NCBI RefSeq assembly: GCF_001704415.2
Contig: NC_030822.1
Span: 49,035,345-49,099,344 of the forward strand
Reading direction: 5' to 3'
From: Capra hircus
Lineage: Eukaryota > Chordata > Mammalia > Artiodactyla > Bovidae
DNA length: 64,000 nucleotides
Shown here: piece after piece, positions 30,985 to 42,879 of the stretch
Layout of the letters: each line of letters starts with the position of its first letter
How positions within the stretch are numbered: the stretch's first letter is position 1
The notes under the pieces: model-generated
Seen by the model: the letters and a program-made list of their open reading frames with translations, nothing else
Told to the model about the DNA's origin: nothing
Database searches by the model: none
Position numbers and translations under genes: made by a program

Positions 30985-31808
30985 GCTACAGTTCAGCAAG
31001 GGGTTGTTCTCTTCCAGCCACTGGGCTTGTAAGCATGAGAGCTGGGGCTCCACCCTAGGGATTCAGAGTCCAGACTTTGACTTCTTCCTTCTCTTCTGTG
31101 TCTGTCTCAGCATGGAAGTGCTGAGTGTGTGTAGGACGTGCCAGGAGGGCAGGGGGAGTGGACAATTTATGCCTTAATAGCCCTAGAATAAGAATGACCT
31201 ACACAATTTGGCGAAAATTCCTATCTGCTATTCCTGCCGAAACTAAACGTTGTCTAGTTTTAAGAGGGTTCAGAATCACACTTTTGGAAAAATCCTAAGC
31301 ATTCTTCAGTGCTTTGAGTACCTGAGGAGGTGCTTTAAAATGATTTAGAAAGTGAACAGAGGTGTCTGGCTTTCTGACGACCCCATTTGGCGTATGAATG
31401 AGGTGTGCAGAGTCCACGATCCTGACTATGGTCGTGTCTTCTCTTCGCACAGATAGGACAGAATTGGACAATGTTACCTTGTGACTTAGAATCTGATTAA
31501 ACAAATATAAGCTCTACTATGCACACATTAGTCCACCTAAAATAGGTTTTTTTACATCTGTCCTAAGACAATCAGAATATGACCCAAATCCAAGCAAAAG
31601 CCTAGAACAGAATTAATGTTAAACATTAATATTTAACATTAATATTATGTTACTATATAAAATATTTATAATGTTAAATGTAAATCATAATAGTTAACAT
31701 TAACGGGGAATAGACTTGCAGATCATAGAGAATTAATACATGGTCTTCTGGGACTGTAAGAAAAAAGGAGCTAAAACAGTAAAAATTAGCATTATCTGAG
31801 TCTTATCT
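30985..31808. other. Unclassified flank sequence with AT palindromes
   Basis: 31612-31643 forms an inverted repeat, TTAATGTTAAA...TTTAACATTAA (11-bp arms), followed by further AATGTTAAAT and GTTAACATTAA words to about 31703. Confidence 0.5.
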
Positions 31809-31967
31809 GGGCTTCCCTGGTAGCTCAGACAGTAAAGAATCTGCCTGCAGTGCAGGAGATGCAAGAGATATGGGTTCAACCCCTGGGTCAGGAAGATCCC
31901 CTGGAGAAGGGGATGGCAACCCACTCCAGTATTCTTGCCTGGAGAATCCCATGGACAGAGAAACCTA
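31809..31967 (+). repeat. Bov-tA SINE, 3'-truncated
   Basis: GGGCTTCCCTGGTAGCTCAG head to CCCATGGACAGAGAAACCTA; it lacks the last third of Bov-A. Confidence 0.92.
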
Positions 31968-32039
31968 AAAACAGAACATCCAAACCTCTAAGACAAATAA
32001 TTTCAGATCAAATCTCACCTGCCTTGACAGCTGTTTCAG

Positions 32040-32388
32040 TGTGTTGGGTGGCTATAACAGAATACCATAGACTGGGTGGCTTATAAACAACAAAAATTTA
32101 TTTCTCACAGTTTTGGAGGCTGGAAAGTTCAAGATCAAGGCTCTGGCAGATTCAGTGTCTGATGAGAGTCTCCTGCTTTGTTCACACATGGCTGTTTTCT
32201 TTCTGTGTCCTCATGTGGCAGAAGGGGTGGGGGAGCTCTCTGGGGTCCCCTTCATAAGGACACTGATCTCATTCATGAGGGTCTACTTCATGAACTTATC
32301 ACCCCCAAAGATCCCACCCCCAAATCCCATCACACTGGGGGTTAGGTTCCAACATGTGCATTTGAGGGGGACACAATACCTTCAGTCA
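32040..32388 (-). mobile_element. MaLR-type (MST/MLT1-like) LTR
   Basis: Reverse: GGTGGCTATAACAGAATACC, CAGTTTTGGAGGCTGGAAAG, CCCATCACACTGGGGGTTAG, GGGGGACACAATACCTTCAG. Same type as 17292-17830 in the opposite orientation. Confidence 0.8.
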
Positions 32389-32700
32389 GGGCTTCCCCAA
32401 TAGCTCAGGTGGTAAAGAATCCACCTGGAATACAGGAGACTCCGGTTCAATTCCTGGGTCAGGAAGATCCGCTGAAGAAGGGATAGGCTGCCCACTCCAG
32501 TATTTGTGGGCTTTCTTTGTAGCTCAGCTGGTAAAGAATCCACCTGCAATGTGGGAGACCTGGGTTTGATCCCTGGGTTGGGAAGATCCCCTGGGGAAGG
32601 GAAAGGCTACCCACTATTCTGGCCTAGAGAATTCCATGGACTCTATAGTCCATGGGGTTGCAAAGAGTCAGACACAACTGAGCGACTTTTACTCACTTTC
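32389..32700 (+). repeat. Dimeric Bov-tA SINE
   Basis: First head plus partial body to CCACTCCAGTATT, then a second head GTGGGCTTTCTTTGTAGCTC and body to CACAACTGAGCGACTTTTAC. ATACCTTCAGT at left and ATACATTCAGT at right suggest one TSD for the whole dimer. Confidence 0.92.
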
Positions 32701-32723
32701 ACATACATTCAGTATTTAGCAAC

Positions 32724-33197
32724 CTCCAACAAAGGTCCATCTAGTCAAGGCTATGGTTTTTCCAGTGGTCATGTATGGATGTGAGAGTTGGACTGTGAAG
32801 AAAGCTGAGCGCTGAAGAATTAGTGCTTTTGAACTGTGGTGTTGGAGAAGACTCTTGAGAGTCCTTTGGACTGCAAGGAGATCCAACCAGTCTATCCTAA
32901 AGGAGACTGGTCCTGGGTGTTCATTGGAAGGACTGATGCTGAGGCTGAAACTCCAATACTTTGGCCATCTCATGTGAAGAGTTGACTCATTGGAAAAGAC
33001 CCTGATGTTGGGAGGGATTGGGAGCAGGAGGAGAAGGGGATGACAGAGGATGAGATGGCTGGATGGCATCACCGACTCGGTGCATATGAGTTTGGGTGAA
33101 CTCTGGGAGTTGGGGATGGACAGGGAGGCCTGGCGTGTTGCAATTCATGGGGTTGCAAAGAGTCTGACATGACTGAGCGACTGAACTGAACTGAAAG
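32724..33197 (+). mobile_element. BovB LINE 3' end
   Basis: Forward from CCAACAAAGGTCCATCTAGT through the RTE ORF C-terminus (TATGGATGTGAGAGTTGGAC) and the 3'-UTR to GAGCGACTGAACTGAACTGA. 5'-truncated, as is usual for BovB. Confidence 0.95.
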
Positions 33198-33230
33198 CTA
33201 TTCTTGAGATAACATTTAAATTATTTTCTG

Positions 33231-33350
33231 GGGACTTCCCTGGTGGTCCCGTGGTTAAGACTCCACACTTCCACTGCTAGGGATGTGGGTTCGGTCCCTG
33301 GTCAGCGAACTAAGATCCTGCGTGACATGTAATGCAGCCAAAAAGATTAA
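33231..33350 (+). repeat. CHR-type SINE
   Basis: GGGGACTTCCCTGGTGGTCC to CATGTAATGCAGCCAAAAAG. Confidence 0.93.
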
Positions 33351-33471
33351 TAGTCTTTTGTTCCCTGACAGTAAAACCAGAGAAATGCCCCCATTTTTAT
33401 TCCAGGCCCTTTTTTTTTTGGAAGTTTTTTTTCCCCCTCTCTAGGCCTTTGCTTAGCTCTAATGTTAATTA

Positions 33472-33630
33472 TGGGCTTCCCTGGTGGCTAACATGGTAAA
33501 GAATCCACCTGTAATGGAGGAGACCTGGGTTCAATCCCTGGGTTGGGAAGATCCCTTGGAGGAGGAAATGGTGACCCACTCCAGTATTCTTGCCTGGAGA
33601 ATCCCCATGGACAGAGAAGCCTGGCAAATT
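33472..33630 (+). repeat. Bov-tA SINE, 3'-truncated
   Basis: TGGGCTTCCCTGGTGGCTAA to CCATGGACAGAGAAGCCTGG. Confidence 0.92.
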
Positions 33631-34139
33631 ATGCCATGAAACCTTTCCAATTCCTTTTCTCCCCTTGCTAGAAAAAAAATCTTCTCTAAAACGGAAAGTT
33701 ACCTTGATTTTGATACTCACAGAAACCTCGTGTGAAGTTGAGAGCCAGAAGTGTCTCCCTCGTGGTCTCTTGCTAGCTGCAACTGAAATGGAAATTAACT
33801 TCAGGGTTGTGACTCCAGGCCGTGCCCTTTATATCGCACTGCCTTATCTAGAAGGACTGATCTATGGCCCCTGTGAGCACATTAGCAGATTCCTTCTGTA
33901 ACCACTATCACAGACGAGACCCCAGGACCCAGGACCAGTCAGCTTTGGCAAGGGGTGGGCACTCAGGAGGGACCTGGAATGTGAATGCCCCAAGAGCAGG
34001 GCAGGCTGCTGAGAGTGCTTAAAGCTGGGGTCAGGGAGGCACTAGTCTTGGCTGGCTTTCATCCTTTACGCTGCAGCTAAAGTACTCTCTTTAAAACCTT
34101 ACCAGGAAACGTGCTTATGCCTTTCTCTAGCTAAAGATC
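33631..34139. other. Unclassified flank sequence
   Basis: No feature recognised. Confidence 0.4.
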
Positions 34140-34440
34140 CTTTTATTTATTTATTTTTAAAGATTAAAAAAAAATTTTTTTTAATTTATTTATCTTTGTG
34201 CTGGGTCTCTATTGCTGCTCATAGTTTTGGTGGTCAGGCTTCTCACTGAAATGACTTTTCTTGTTGCAGAGCATGGGTTCCAGTTCTCATGGGCTCAGCA
34301 GTTGTGGCTCTTGGGCTCTAGAGCTCACTAGCTGTGGTTCAGGGCCCTGTGGCTTGTGGTGTCTTCCTAGACCAGGGATTAAACCCGTGTCTCCTGGATG
34401 GCAGGTGGATTCTTTATTATTGAGACACCAGGGAAGCCCA
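34140..34440 (-). repeat. Long CHR-type SINE
   Basis: T-rich tail, then GCTGGGTCTCTATTGCTGCT, CAGCAGTTGTGGCTCTTGGG, GACCAGGGATTAAACCCGTG and GAGACACCAGGGAAGCCC. Confidence 0.9.
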
Positions 34441-34473
34441 AATGTATATATTAATATATGGACCATTTTGAAG

Positions 34474-34645
34474 TCTTTTATTGAATTTGTTACAATATTA
34501 TTTCTGGTTTTTTTTTTTTTCTGTGTTTTGACTTACTGGCCATGAGGGATGTGGGGTTCTTGGCTCTCTGACCAGGGATTGAACCCCAAATCCCTGCATT
34601 GGAAAGTGAAGTCTTAACCACTGAGCTGCCCAGGAAGTCCCTAAA
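34474..34645 (-). repeat. CHR-type SINE with long tail and 13-bp TSD
   Basis: TCTTTTATTGAATTTGTTAC tail, T-run, then GCCATGAGGGATGTGGGGTT and ACTGAGCTGCCCAGGAAGTC. TSD GACCATTTTGAAG (34461-34473) and GACCATTTTAAAG (34646-34658). The TSD shows that the unusual tail belongs to the element. Confidence 0.88.
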
Positions 34646-34899
34646 GACCATTTTAAAGGGTTCTCTACTGCCTTCAGAATAAAGCCAGATTCCTTGACAC
34701 TGTCTTCAAGGCCCCCTTCACTATGGCCTCTGTTTTCCTCTATACCTTCACATCATGTAACCACTGCCACCTCTTCAGTCCCCCCATATATATCACTACC
34801 AGTAACATATATAATGGGGACTTCAATTCATACAGTGGCACATGACACTGACTCTGCCTTCCAGATGTACATTGGTATTCTTGACAGCAGACAGGGCTG

Positions 34900-35330
34900 A
34901 TGGCAATCATGATGCAGAGAAATCCATGCTGTGATTGTGAAGTTCTGAGTTTTATGGGAACTCACAGGAAGAATGCCTGGGCCGGCTTTAGGAGATCAGG
35001 GAAGATTTCCCAAAGGGAGTGCCACCTAAGCTAAAACCTAGATGATGGTAATAGATGAAGAGAGTTAGGAGACAGTGTTTCAAGCGAACAGAATGGACTG
35101 ACGGCAGAAGGCAAACCGGACCACAGAGTTCAGGATCCAAAGGAATAAGGGGTAGTTGGGGAGATAGGAAGAGATGAAGCTGAGGTAGGCAGAGCTGGTT
35201 ATGCTTGGGTTTCTATGCCCTGCCAAGGAATCTAGATGATACCTTGAAGGCTATGGGAAACCAGTGAAGAGTTTTAAGCTTAAATTGAGGTAAACAAGGA
35301 ATTGAGGAGTGATAAAGGGATGTAGGTTTG
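34900..35330 (-). repeat. L2 LINE region, diverged
   Basis: L2-antisense words: GGGAACTCACAGGAAGAATG, AGGGAAGATTTCCCAAAGGG, GGGAAACCAGTGAAGAGTTTT. Very degenerate. Confidence 0.5.
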
Positions 35331-35479
35331 AACAGCAAGAGATCACTAGCTTCTTCTAGCTTTGCCCAATCAACAATTATTTGTTGAAAGCAATCGCACA
35401 AAACTCTAAAGCAAACCCGGTAGGGAATACACAGAAAAGAACACCAGAGCTTTCCCTCAAAAAATCCCAGTCTAAGAAG

Positions 35480-36175
35480 AGGCTTAAAACAAACAAAACA
35501 AAAACATATATATACAATGAAATATTACTCAGTCATAAAGAATGAAATAATGCCATTTGCAGCAACATGAACAATATTATCATACTAAGTGAAGTAAGCC
35601 AAACACAAATATGTGATATCACTTTTATGTGAAGTCTAAAATATGACCTAAATAAACTTATTTACAAAACAGAAACAGACTTACAGGCATAGAAAACAAG
35701 GTTAGCCTAGAGGAAAATGTGGGGGAGAACAATTAGGAGTTTGGGATTGGCAGATATAGAGTGAAGCGAAAAGGTGAAAGTGTTAGTCGCTTGGTTATGT
35801 CCGACTCTTTGCCATCCCATGGACTGTAGCCTGCCAGGCTTCTCTGTCTATGGAATTTTCCAGGTAAGAATACTAGAGTAGGTAGCCATTCCCTTCTCCA
35901 GGACATCTTCCTGACTCAAGGATCTAACCTGGGTCTCCTGCATTGCAGACAGATTCTTTACCATCTGAGCTACCAGGGAAGCTCAGAAACAGACTGTTGT
36001 GCATAAAATAGTTAAAGAACAAGGTTCTACTGTAGAGCACAGGGAACTATGTTCAGTATCTTGTGAACACTATCGTGGGAAAGAATATATGTAAAACGGA
36101 ATCACTTGCTATAACCTGAAACTAACACATCACTCTAAATCAACTATGCTTCAGTAACATAAATACAACCTCGAA
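35480..36175 (+). mobile_element. L1 3' end split by a Bov-tA
   Basis: GAAATATTACTCAGTCATAA, GAAGTAAGCCAAACACAAAT, AACTTATTTACAAAACAGAA; after the SINE, GAGCACAGGGAACTATGTTC and AAATCAACTATGCTTCAGTA. Confidence 0.88.
35774..35986 (-). repeat. Bov-tA SINE in L1
   Basis: GTGAAAGTGTTAGTCGCTTG to ATCTGAGCTACCAGGGAAGC. Confidence 0.94.
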
Positions 36176-36799
36176 CCCCAAACCAGGTAGCATATTAAAA
36201 CTGTGTTAATAGATGTACCATCCAATGGTAGCTGAATTCAAGAGAGTGATTCAGTTCAGTTGGAGCATCACCAAAGATCTCATGAGGACAATGCTCTTTG
36301 AGGCTGTCAGAAGAAAAGCAAGGGTTTATACCACTAGTGATGGGGAACAAGGAGAGAAGGGATCAGGAGAGGAGGGATCAGGAAAAGGAGAAAGCAAGAC
36401 AGCAGGGAAGAGCAGCCTTCCCTGATAATGATGGCGGACCACAGTGAGAGATCAGCCAGGCAGGTTGTAGCCAGAGTCCCAAGGGCCCCAAATGCCTGGC
36501 CAAGAAATTTGGATTGAAACTCTGCAAGTAACAGGAAGTACCAAAGGTTTTTAAGATCAGAAGAGCCAAAATAAGAACTTGAAGATTAACTGACAGATTA
36601 TTATATATTAATCTATTGTATATAACAGTGATACTCAACTGGGGTTTGTGGATATATTCTCAGTGCTTGGAGAATTCTAAAATAATTTTCAAATTGTGCA
36701 CTTTTATTCTAATAAGAATCTTAAAATACTATGTTAGCCTAGAGTATTTGAATGACCACATTATATAACAGAATCCGGCCACTCAAATTCAATGTCCAT
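36176..36799. other. Unclassified flank sequence
   Basis: A short GGGATCAGGAGAGGAGGGATCAGG duplication near 36358-36382. No gene recognised; the 70-residue open frame here is low-complexity. Confidence 0.4.
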
Positions 36800-36905
36800 G
36801 CCTTTACTCAAATATTAACTGAGCACTTACTATGTGCCATGTGTTGTTCTATGCCCTGGGCATACAGCTATAGACAAAACAGATGAAGGTCTCCCTCTGC
36901 AAATT
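36800..36905 (-). repeat. L2 LINE 3' tail
   Basis: AACTGAGCACTTACTATGTG, GCCCTGGGCATACAGCTATA, GACAAAACAGATGAAGGTCT: reverse of the L2 terminus. Confidence 0.8.
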
Positions 36906-37600
36906 TGAACACTAACTGGTTATTTATCAATAATAAGAAAAAAATTTTTAGGCATCATCACGATGTGTGGTTGTGTTTTAAAAGGAGTTCTTGGGCTTCC
37001 CTGGTGGTCCAGAGGTTAAGAATCCACCTGCCAATGCAGGGGAGGTGGGTTTGATCCCTGGTCCAGGAAGATGATTCCACTTGCTGTGGGGCAACTAATC
37101 TTGTGTGCCACACCTACTGAACCTGTACTCTAGAGCCCACGAGCTGCAACTACTGAGCCCAAGTGCCACAAATACTGAAGCCTGCGGGCCCTAGAGCCTA
37201 TGCTCTGCAACAAGAGAAGCCACTGCAACGAGAAGCCCGTGCACCGCAATTTCAGACAACCCGTGCATAGCAACAAAGACCCTGCGCAGCCAAAAATAAA
37301 TCAATACATAGCTTCTACAATTTTTGAAAAAATAAACAAAAAGAGTTCTTATCTTTCAGGGGTATGTGCTGAAATGTTTATGTGTAGATTTACCTGGTGT
37401 CTAGGATCTGCTTCACAACTGCCCTGTTGGGGACTAGGGGTGGAGGAAAAGTGGATGAGAATATAAATGAAATGCAATTGCCCACGAATGGATGGTTATA
37501 GCTGGGCAAAAGGATGAAAAGGTTCATTGTGCTATTCTCCTTACTTAATGTACACTTAATGTTTTTCACAAAAAACAATCAAAACAAAAACAAACCCTCT
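36906..37600 (+). mobile_element. Old L1M 3'-UTR split by CHR SINE
   Basis: Right part has GTCTAGGATCTGCTTCACAA, GGTTATAGCTGGGCAAAAGG and TTCATTGTGCTATTCTCCTT, typical of L1M 3'-UTRs. The left part is shorter. Confidence 0.7.
36993..37339 (+). repeat. Long CHR-type SINE with TSD
   Basis: GGGCTTCCCTGGTGGTCCAG to GCGCAGCCAAAAATAAATCA with an A-rich tail. AAAGGAGTTCTT (36981-36992) and AAAGAGTTCTT (37340-37350) flank it. Confidence 0.93.
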
Positions 37601-37704
37601 GCTTATGGAGTTTACTTTCTAGTCTTTGAATTTGTGCTTATGATGCATTGACAACCAAGTGAAGGCAATATGATGTCACAGCACCAGAAAAGAACAGAAG
37701 CTGT

Positions 37705-37930
37705 GGGACTTCCCTGGTGGCCTAGTGGTTAAGAATCTGCCTTGCAATGCAAGGGATGTGGGTTTGATCCCTCATCGGGGAACTAAGATTCCACATGCTG
37801 CAGAGGACTAAGCCCTAGCTAAAACTACTGAGCCTGCACACTGCAACTAGAGAGTCCATACACCGCATTGAAAGGTCCCACATGCTGCAACCAAGACTTG
37901 ACGCAACCAAATAAATTTCTTTTTTTTAAA
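37705..37930 (+). repeat. CHR-type SINE with TSD
   Basis: GGGACTTCCCTGGTGGCCTA to GACGCAACCAAATAAATTTC. AGAACAGAAGCTG at left and AGAACAGAAGTTG at right. Confidence 0.92.
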
Positions 37931-38096
37931 AACAGAACAGAAGTTGCAAAGTAGCTTATACAGAGATGAGTGAGGAAACTGAGACCTTACCTGGCACATG
38001 GAAGTGTCAGCATCCTGGATCCCAAAGAACCAGTTTGAAACATGAAACCTCTTCAGGGTGCATCTTTCCTGAGTATCTTGCCTCTGCACAGTTTAA

Positions 38097-38418
38097 TTTG
38101 AAGCTGTCATGTCTGACTCTCTGCGATACCATGGACTGTAGCCCACCAGGCTCCTCTGACCTTGGGGATTCTCCAGCCAAGAATACTGGAGTGGGTTGCC
38201 ATTTCCTCCTCCAAGGGATCTTCCCAACCCAGGGATCGAACCCAGGTCTCCTGCATTGCAGGCAGATTCTTTACTGTCTGAGCCACCTGGGAAGACCAAG
38301 AATACTGGAGTGGGTAGCCTATCCTTTCTCCAGGGGATCTTTCTGACTCAGGAATTGAACCAGGATCTCCTGCATTGCAGGTAGATTCTTTACCAGCTGA
38401 GCTACCAGGAAAGCCCTG
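38097..38418 (-). repeat. Dimeric Bov-tA SINE
   Basis: Reverse dimer: a complete unit (to GAGCCACCTGGGAAGACC) runs into CAAGAATACTGGAGTGGGTA of a second partial body and head ending GAGCTACCAGGAAAGCCC. Same internal junction as the dimers at 21.1 and 32.4 kb. Confidence 0.92.
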
Positions 38419-38557
38419 AAACTGCTCATTAGCAAGTAAATAAGAAAGCGTTACGAATATTTGTGTGTCAGAATTAGGAGTATACTATTAAAAATCATTC
38501 TGTGACAGTTTCAAGAGTATTTGTTTAAAAAACAACGTGCTAGAACTCAAAACGTGG

Positions 38558-38664
38558 CCCAGAATACTAGAATGGGTTGCCATTCCCTTATTCAGGGATC
38601 TTTTCAACCGAGGGTCTCTTGCATTGCGGGCAGATTCGTTACCATCTGAGCCACCAGGGACACC
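38558..38664 (-). repeat. Bov-tA SINE fragment
   Basis: CCCAGAATACTAGAATGGGT to TCTGAGCCACCAGGGACACC. Confidence 0.88.
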
Positions 38665-38835
38665 CAAAAAGGGGCCCACCACACTCAAAAGAATTCAGCT
38701 AGTAACGAGTGAAGCACAAACGGACAAATTTACCTAACACTAGTTTCAGCAGGACAATATACTGTCACTTTAAATTAATGTATTATAGTTTCATTAGTCT
38801 TTCATGTTTATTTTTAATGTAAAATGTTTTAGTTA

Positions 38836-39392
38836 CAGTCATCCCTGGGTTTCCTCAAGGGATTGATTCTAGGATACCCACAGATATCAAAATCTGTGGA
38901 TGCTCAAATTCCTTATGTAAGATGGGATAGTATTTGCATATAACCTACACAAATCCTCCAGTATACCCTAAACCATCTCTAGATTACTAATTATACCTAA
39001 TACAGTGCAAATACTGTATGCATCCGTGCGTGCGTGCTGTTGCTTCAGTCTTGCCCAACTCTTTTGTGACCCCACTAACTGTAGCTCGCCAGGCTCCTCT
39101 GTCCATGAGATTCTCCAAGCAAGAATACTGGAGTGGGTTGCCACGCTCCCCTCCAGGGGATCTTCATGACCCAGGAATAGAATCCATTTCTCTTTTGTCT
39201 CCTGCTGTAAATACAACGTAAAGGCTTTGTGGATAGCTGCCTGTGTGTGACAAAATCTCCTGTTTTGCTTTTTGGAATTTTCTGGAATTTGGGAGAATAT
39301 TTTTGACCTGAGTTTGGTTGAATCTATGGATGTGTAATTCGCAGATGCAAAACTCATGGATATTGAACCTGCAGATATGGGGCCTGACTGTT
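38836..39392. mobile_element. MER2-type (Tigger) DNA transposon split by Bov-tA
   Basis: CAGTCATCCCTGGGTTTCCT start, CACAGATATCAAAATCTGTG, TCTAGATTACTAATTATACC; after the SINE, TTTTGGAATTTTCTGGAATT, CGCAGATGCAAAACTCATGG and a GGGGCCTGACTGT end. These are MER2 inverted termini and core. Confidence 0.88.
39014..39208 (-). repeat. Bov-tA SINE in MER2
   Basis: GCGTGCTGTTGCTTCAGTCT to GACCCAGGAATAGAATCCAT and TCTCCTGCTG. AAATAC flanks both sides, a short probable TSD. Confidence 0.88.
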
Positions 39393-40869
39393 CCTGGTAA
39401 TAACTACTACAGGTAAAAAGTTCACAATTTTAATTTTATGCCTGCTTATATTTAAATTAATGTATTATGCCAACCCTGAAGGACCACAGGATTTTTCCCT
39501 CTCTGGTATAAAGTCAATTTTCAGGGATACAGAGAGATTATGATGTTACAAAAACCCAGGTGAGAAAACTGCTTAAACAGAATGTTGGCAGTGCAGTTGA
39601 AAATACAAAATTAAATTCAAGAGATATTTTGGAAGTAAATCTACCCATTCTAAAGGATTGAAAATGATTTAGATATGGCAGGTAAATGAACAATATTTGG
39701 GGAAAAAAAAGAAATATTTGAAGTTAGAGGACTAAAGAAATGTCATTCTCAAAAGTTGCAGAAACGTTTGCAAAATTAATTTTGGACACATTGTATTTGA
39801 AAAGCCAAAGTGGTAGCAAACTGGAAAGATGAAACTGGAACTTGGAAGAACCAGCAGACACACCACACAGCCCCTGGCCTCTTCACTCATTACAATGTGG
39901 ATCAGTCTGAGCATGCAAACCACACACAGAGCTGAAAGCAAGGCCAGTTCCCCAAGACCAGAGATCCCCAAGTGCTAAATGGGAAGATGCCAGGGCCAGC
40001 AGAACCCTGTGGCCAGGACCACGTGTGGGGTGGGACAAAGGGCTCCAAGGCTCCCCTTGCCCTGCTCCAAGCCAGAGGGAGTTATCACTTGAAGGCATTT
40101 GTATCTGCCTTCTGTTTTTTGGTTCAGATTACAAACGGTAAACAACCAAAAGAAGTTTCCGTTTTGAAAATTAGAGACCATCTGTTTCTCATTCTATTTC
40201 CCCTCTCTTCTCTGATTTCTTTTCTTCCCTCCCTCTCCCCCACCCTAAGAACACAGAGCTCAGCTGGGAGCATAGTAACCTCATTTGACTATCTTCGCTT
40301 TAATCAGAATGTCAGGTTTGTTACTGGGATTAAATGAAAGAATTCCTTGTTCTCATTCGAAACAAGGTGTCTTGGATTGTTCAATCAAAAATATTTGTTT
40401 TTCATGAAAATGATTTTCCATTTAACTTATAAATACATCAAAATAAAATAGTAAACAAAATCATGTCTGATTAAGCCATTTGCAATCTTGTTGAAGGTTA
40501 TGCATGAAGTTCATCTTAATATCTTGTTAAAAGCCTCACTAAAATTTAACCAAAGGATAGCTGACTTTTGAACCAGTTAAAGATAAAAATGAAATATTGA
40601 ACTGGCTTAATTGGAAGCAACTGTGTTGCCAGAACTGTTTCACTCCTGGGATTCAGCAGTGGGCAGGCTTGCTTTAGAATATGACGCTATTGCCCTGTAG
40701 TCTGGTGTTACAGGTCCCTCTTGTGTTGGTTGCTAACATTGTCTTGCTTCTGCCCCTAGAACATGATGATTCTACATGTGAGTTCATCAGCTTATTGCAC
40801 AATATCCACATCATCATCTCTGACATCACCATCGTCCTCGTGGTCACCATGAGCATCACGGAAAAACAG
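39393..40869. other. Longest repeat-poor block in the flank
   Basis: About 1.5 kb without a recognised repeat. 40340-40680 is A+T-rich with ordered low-degeneracy words (AAGCCATTTGCAATCTTGTT, AGCCTCACTAAAATTTAACC) and an inverted CCTTGTT...AACAAGG pair at 40345-40367. No conserved reading frame seen. Possible regulatory non-coding DNA. Confidence 0.4.
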
Positions 40870-41487
40870 TGTAGGGTACTTCAAAACCACATGCTTCGGA
40901 ACTAGACAGATCTGACTTCGAATTCTTCCCTCTCCACTCTGTTACCTTGGGTGCTTTACTAGCATGCTTGTATGTCAGTTTCTGCACTGATTTAAGTGAA
41001 AGTGGTTATGATACCCACATAACCATCTTCAGGAGAAACTACGATAAATTATTGTTGGGCTGCAGCCTGCATGCCTTAGTAGTTGCCCATCCTTAAGGTG
41101 AAGAAAGGGTCTAGAGACAGAGACATCCATGGCTTATTGGATGAGATCTTACATATATGAAGCAGGCTCCTGGAGCAACATCCTACTGAGTGCAGCAGAC
41201 GGCAGGCAGGACATGGCAGCAATCTTTGTCACTTCTGGGAGGAGGCTACCATTTATAGGGAGAATTGATATCAGGTTGACTCATCAATTACCATGGAAAT
41301 CAGAGGGTGGGGCAGAGGTCAAGCACATAGGCAGTTACTAATGAAGCCCCATAATTATGAATGTGGAAGCAGGGATTGATCAAGCAGAGGATGTACAGAG
41401 ACCAAAGGACAAACCATCTTGAATGGCCTGACCATACAAGTTTGGAAAGTATCAGATGCTGAGGCTCAAAAAATATTACTCCCTTGG
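40870..41487 (-). repeat. MIR fragment and unclassified flank
   Basis: Reverse MIR-like at about 40890-41050 (GACAGATCTGACTTCGAATT, CTGTTACCTTGGGTGCTTTA). 41050-41487 is unclassified. Confidence 0.5.
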
Positions 41488-41670
41488 GACTTCCCTGGTG
41501 GTCCAGTGGCTAAGACTCCGTGCTTCTAGTGCAGGGGGCCCAGGGTTCTATTCCTGGTCAGTGAACCAGATCCCACATGCCGCAACTACAGATGCTGCCT
41601 GCTGCAGTGAAGATTGAAGATCCTGTGTGCTGCAACTAAGACTTGGAGCAGCTAAATAAATATTAAAACA
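41488..41670 (+). repeat. CHR-type SINE
   Basis: TTGGGACTTCCCTGGTGGTC to TTGGAGCAGCTAAATAAATA. Confidence 0.92.
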
Positions 41671-42642
41671 AAATATTCTTCTGTCTCTAAGGAAGACAGA
41701 AATTCTGGAAAAGATAGAGTGAAGATGTGATGGTAGAAAATTGGATATGTTGGGAACTTATCAAAGGCTTGAGTAATCTTTAAGCAACTTACAAAGTAAC
41801 AAAGCAACCAAATTAAAAAAAAAGAATTAGTCAGTGGCACTATTTTTCCTCAACATTTTGCCCAGCAGGGTATCTTTTCCTCACTTGCTGTCTTTCCAAC
41901 TCCTTGCCTTTACTGTCCCTACTCTGGAGGGTGGAAGGTCCCATCGTTTCCTCTTGTTGTTGACATCTGGCACATGTATGTTTCTTCCGTCCCATAACCT
42001 TGTTCATAGCAAGTCCTCACATCAAAATACAAACACACTTTCTTGAGATTAGTCAGGAGAGTTGTGTGTACGAAGTATTCAGCAAGGCCTTACTGCTTAT
42101 ACATTATCATGCTCCTGCTCAAAACCAAGGATTTCTCCTCCCTCTGAATTCATGTAGATCTTACGTAAAAAACTCAGTTAACCCTGAGAGTACAGCATCT
42201 TGCTCTGATGTGGGTATCTCAGGATCCTTGGGGCTGTCTCAATTCCTCTTTGAATTTCTACCGACAAGCACAGTCTTCACCAGAAGTCAGCTTCAATAAA
42301 TATCAAATTGAATCGTGTATCTTGCTTGCCTAAGGAGACTCGAAGTGTTTCGAAAACAGAAACTTTTATCCTCTAGATTTTTGTACTTTCTTTTCTCTCC
42401 TCTAACCCCATGATGGTGCTCAAGAAATAACCAATACATACTTGATAATATTTACAGTGAGCAATAGAACACAGCAGACCTAGAATTTCAGTGTTATGAG
42501 GAATCTTCACGGGCATCCAGCCTAGGTCTGGATTCTGTGATAAATGTCCAGTCAAAGGCCATTCTCCCTTTGCCAGTACGAGTCTCATTCTCAGATTTTA
42601 TGGCTTATCAAGGCACAGTCATTTCACTTTTTTTAAAGTTTG
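41671..42642. other. Unclassified flank sequence
   Basis: No gene, RNA gene or repeat recognised; open frames lack domains. Confidence 0.4.
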
Positions 42643-42765
42643 TTTTTAAAAATGTTTGGCTGCACCCCACAGCATGTGGGATCTTAGTTCCTGGACCAGG
42701 GATCAAACCCAAATCCCTTACATTGGAAGGTGAAATCTTAACCACTGGTCCACCAGGGAAGCCCC
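42643..42765 (-). repeat. CHR-type SINE
   Basis: TGTTTGGCTGCACCCCACAG to CTGGTCCACCAGGGAAGCCC. Confidence 0.92.
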
Positions 42766-42879
42766 AGGGAAGCCAACTCAGAAAGAAAGCCTTCTTTACA
42801 TTGAGCTATGACTTGTTTCCCTTCAGCTTTCATCTTTGTTCTAAAAACCTATCTACAGGAGGAATACCAAACAATTTTA

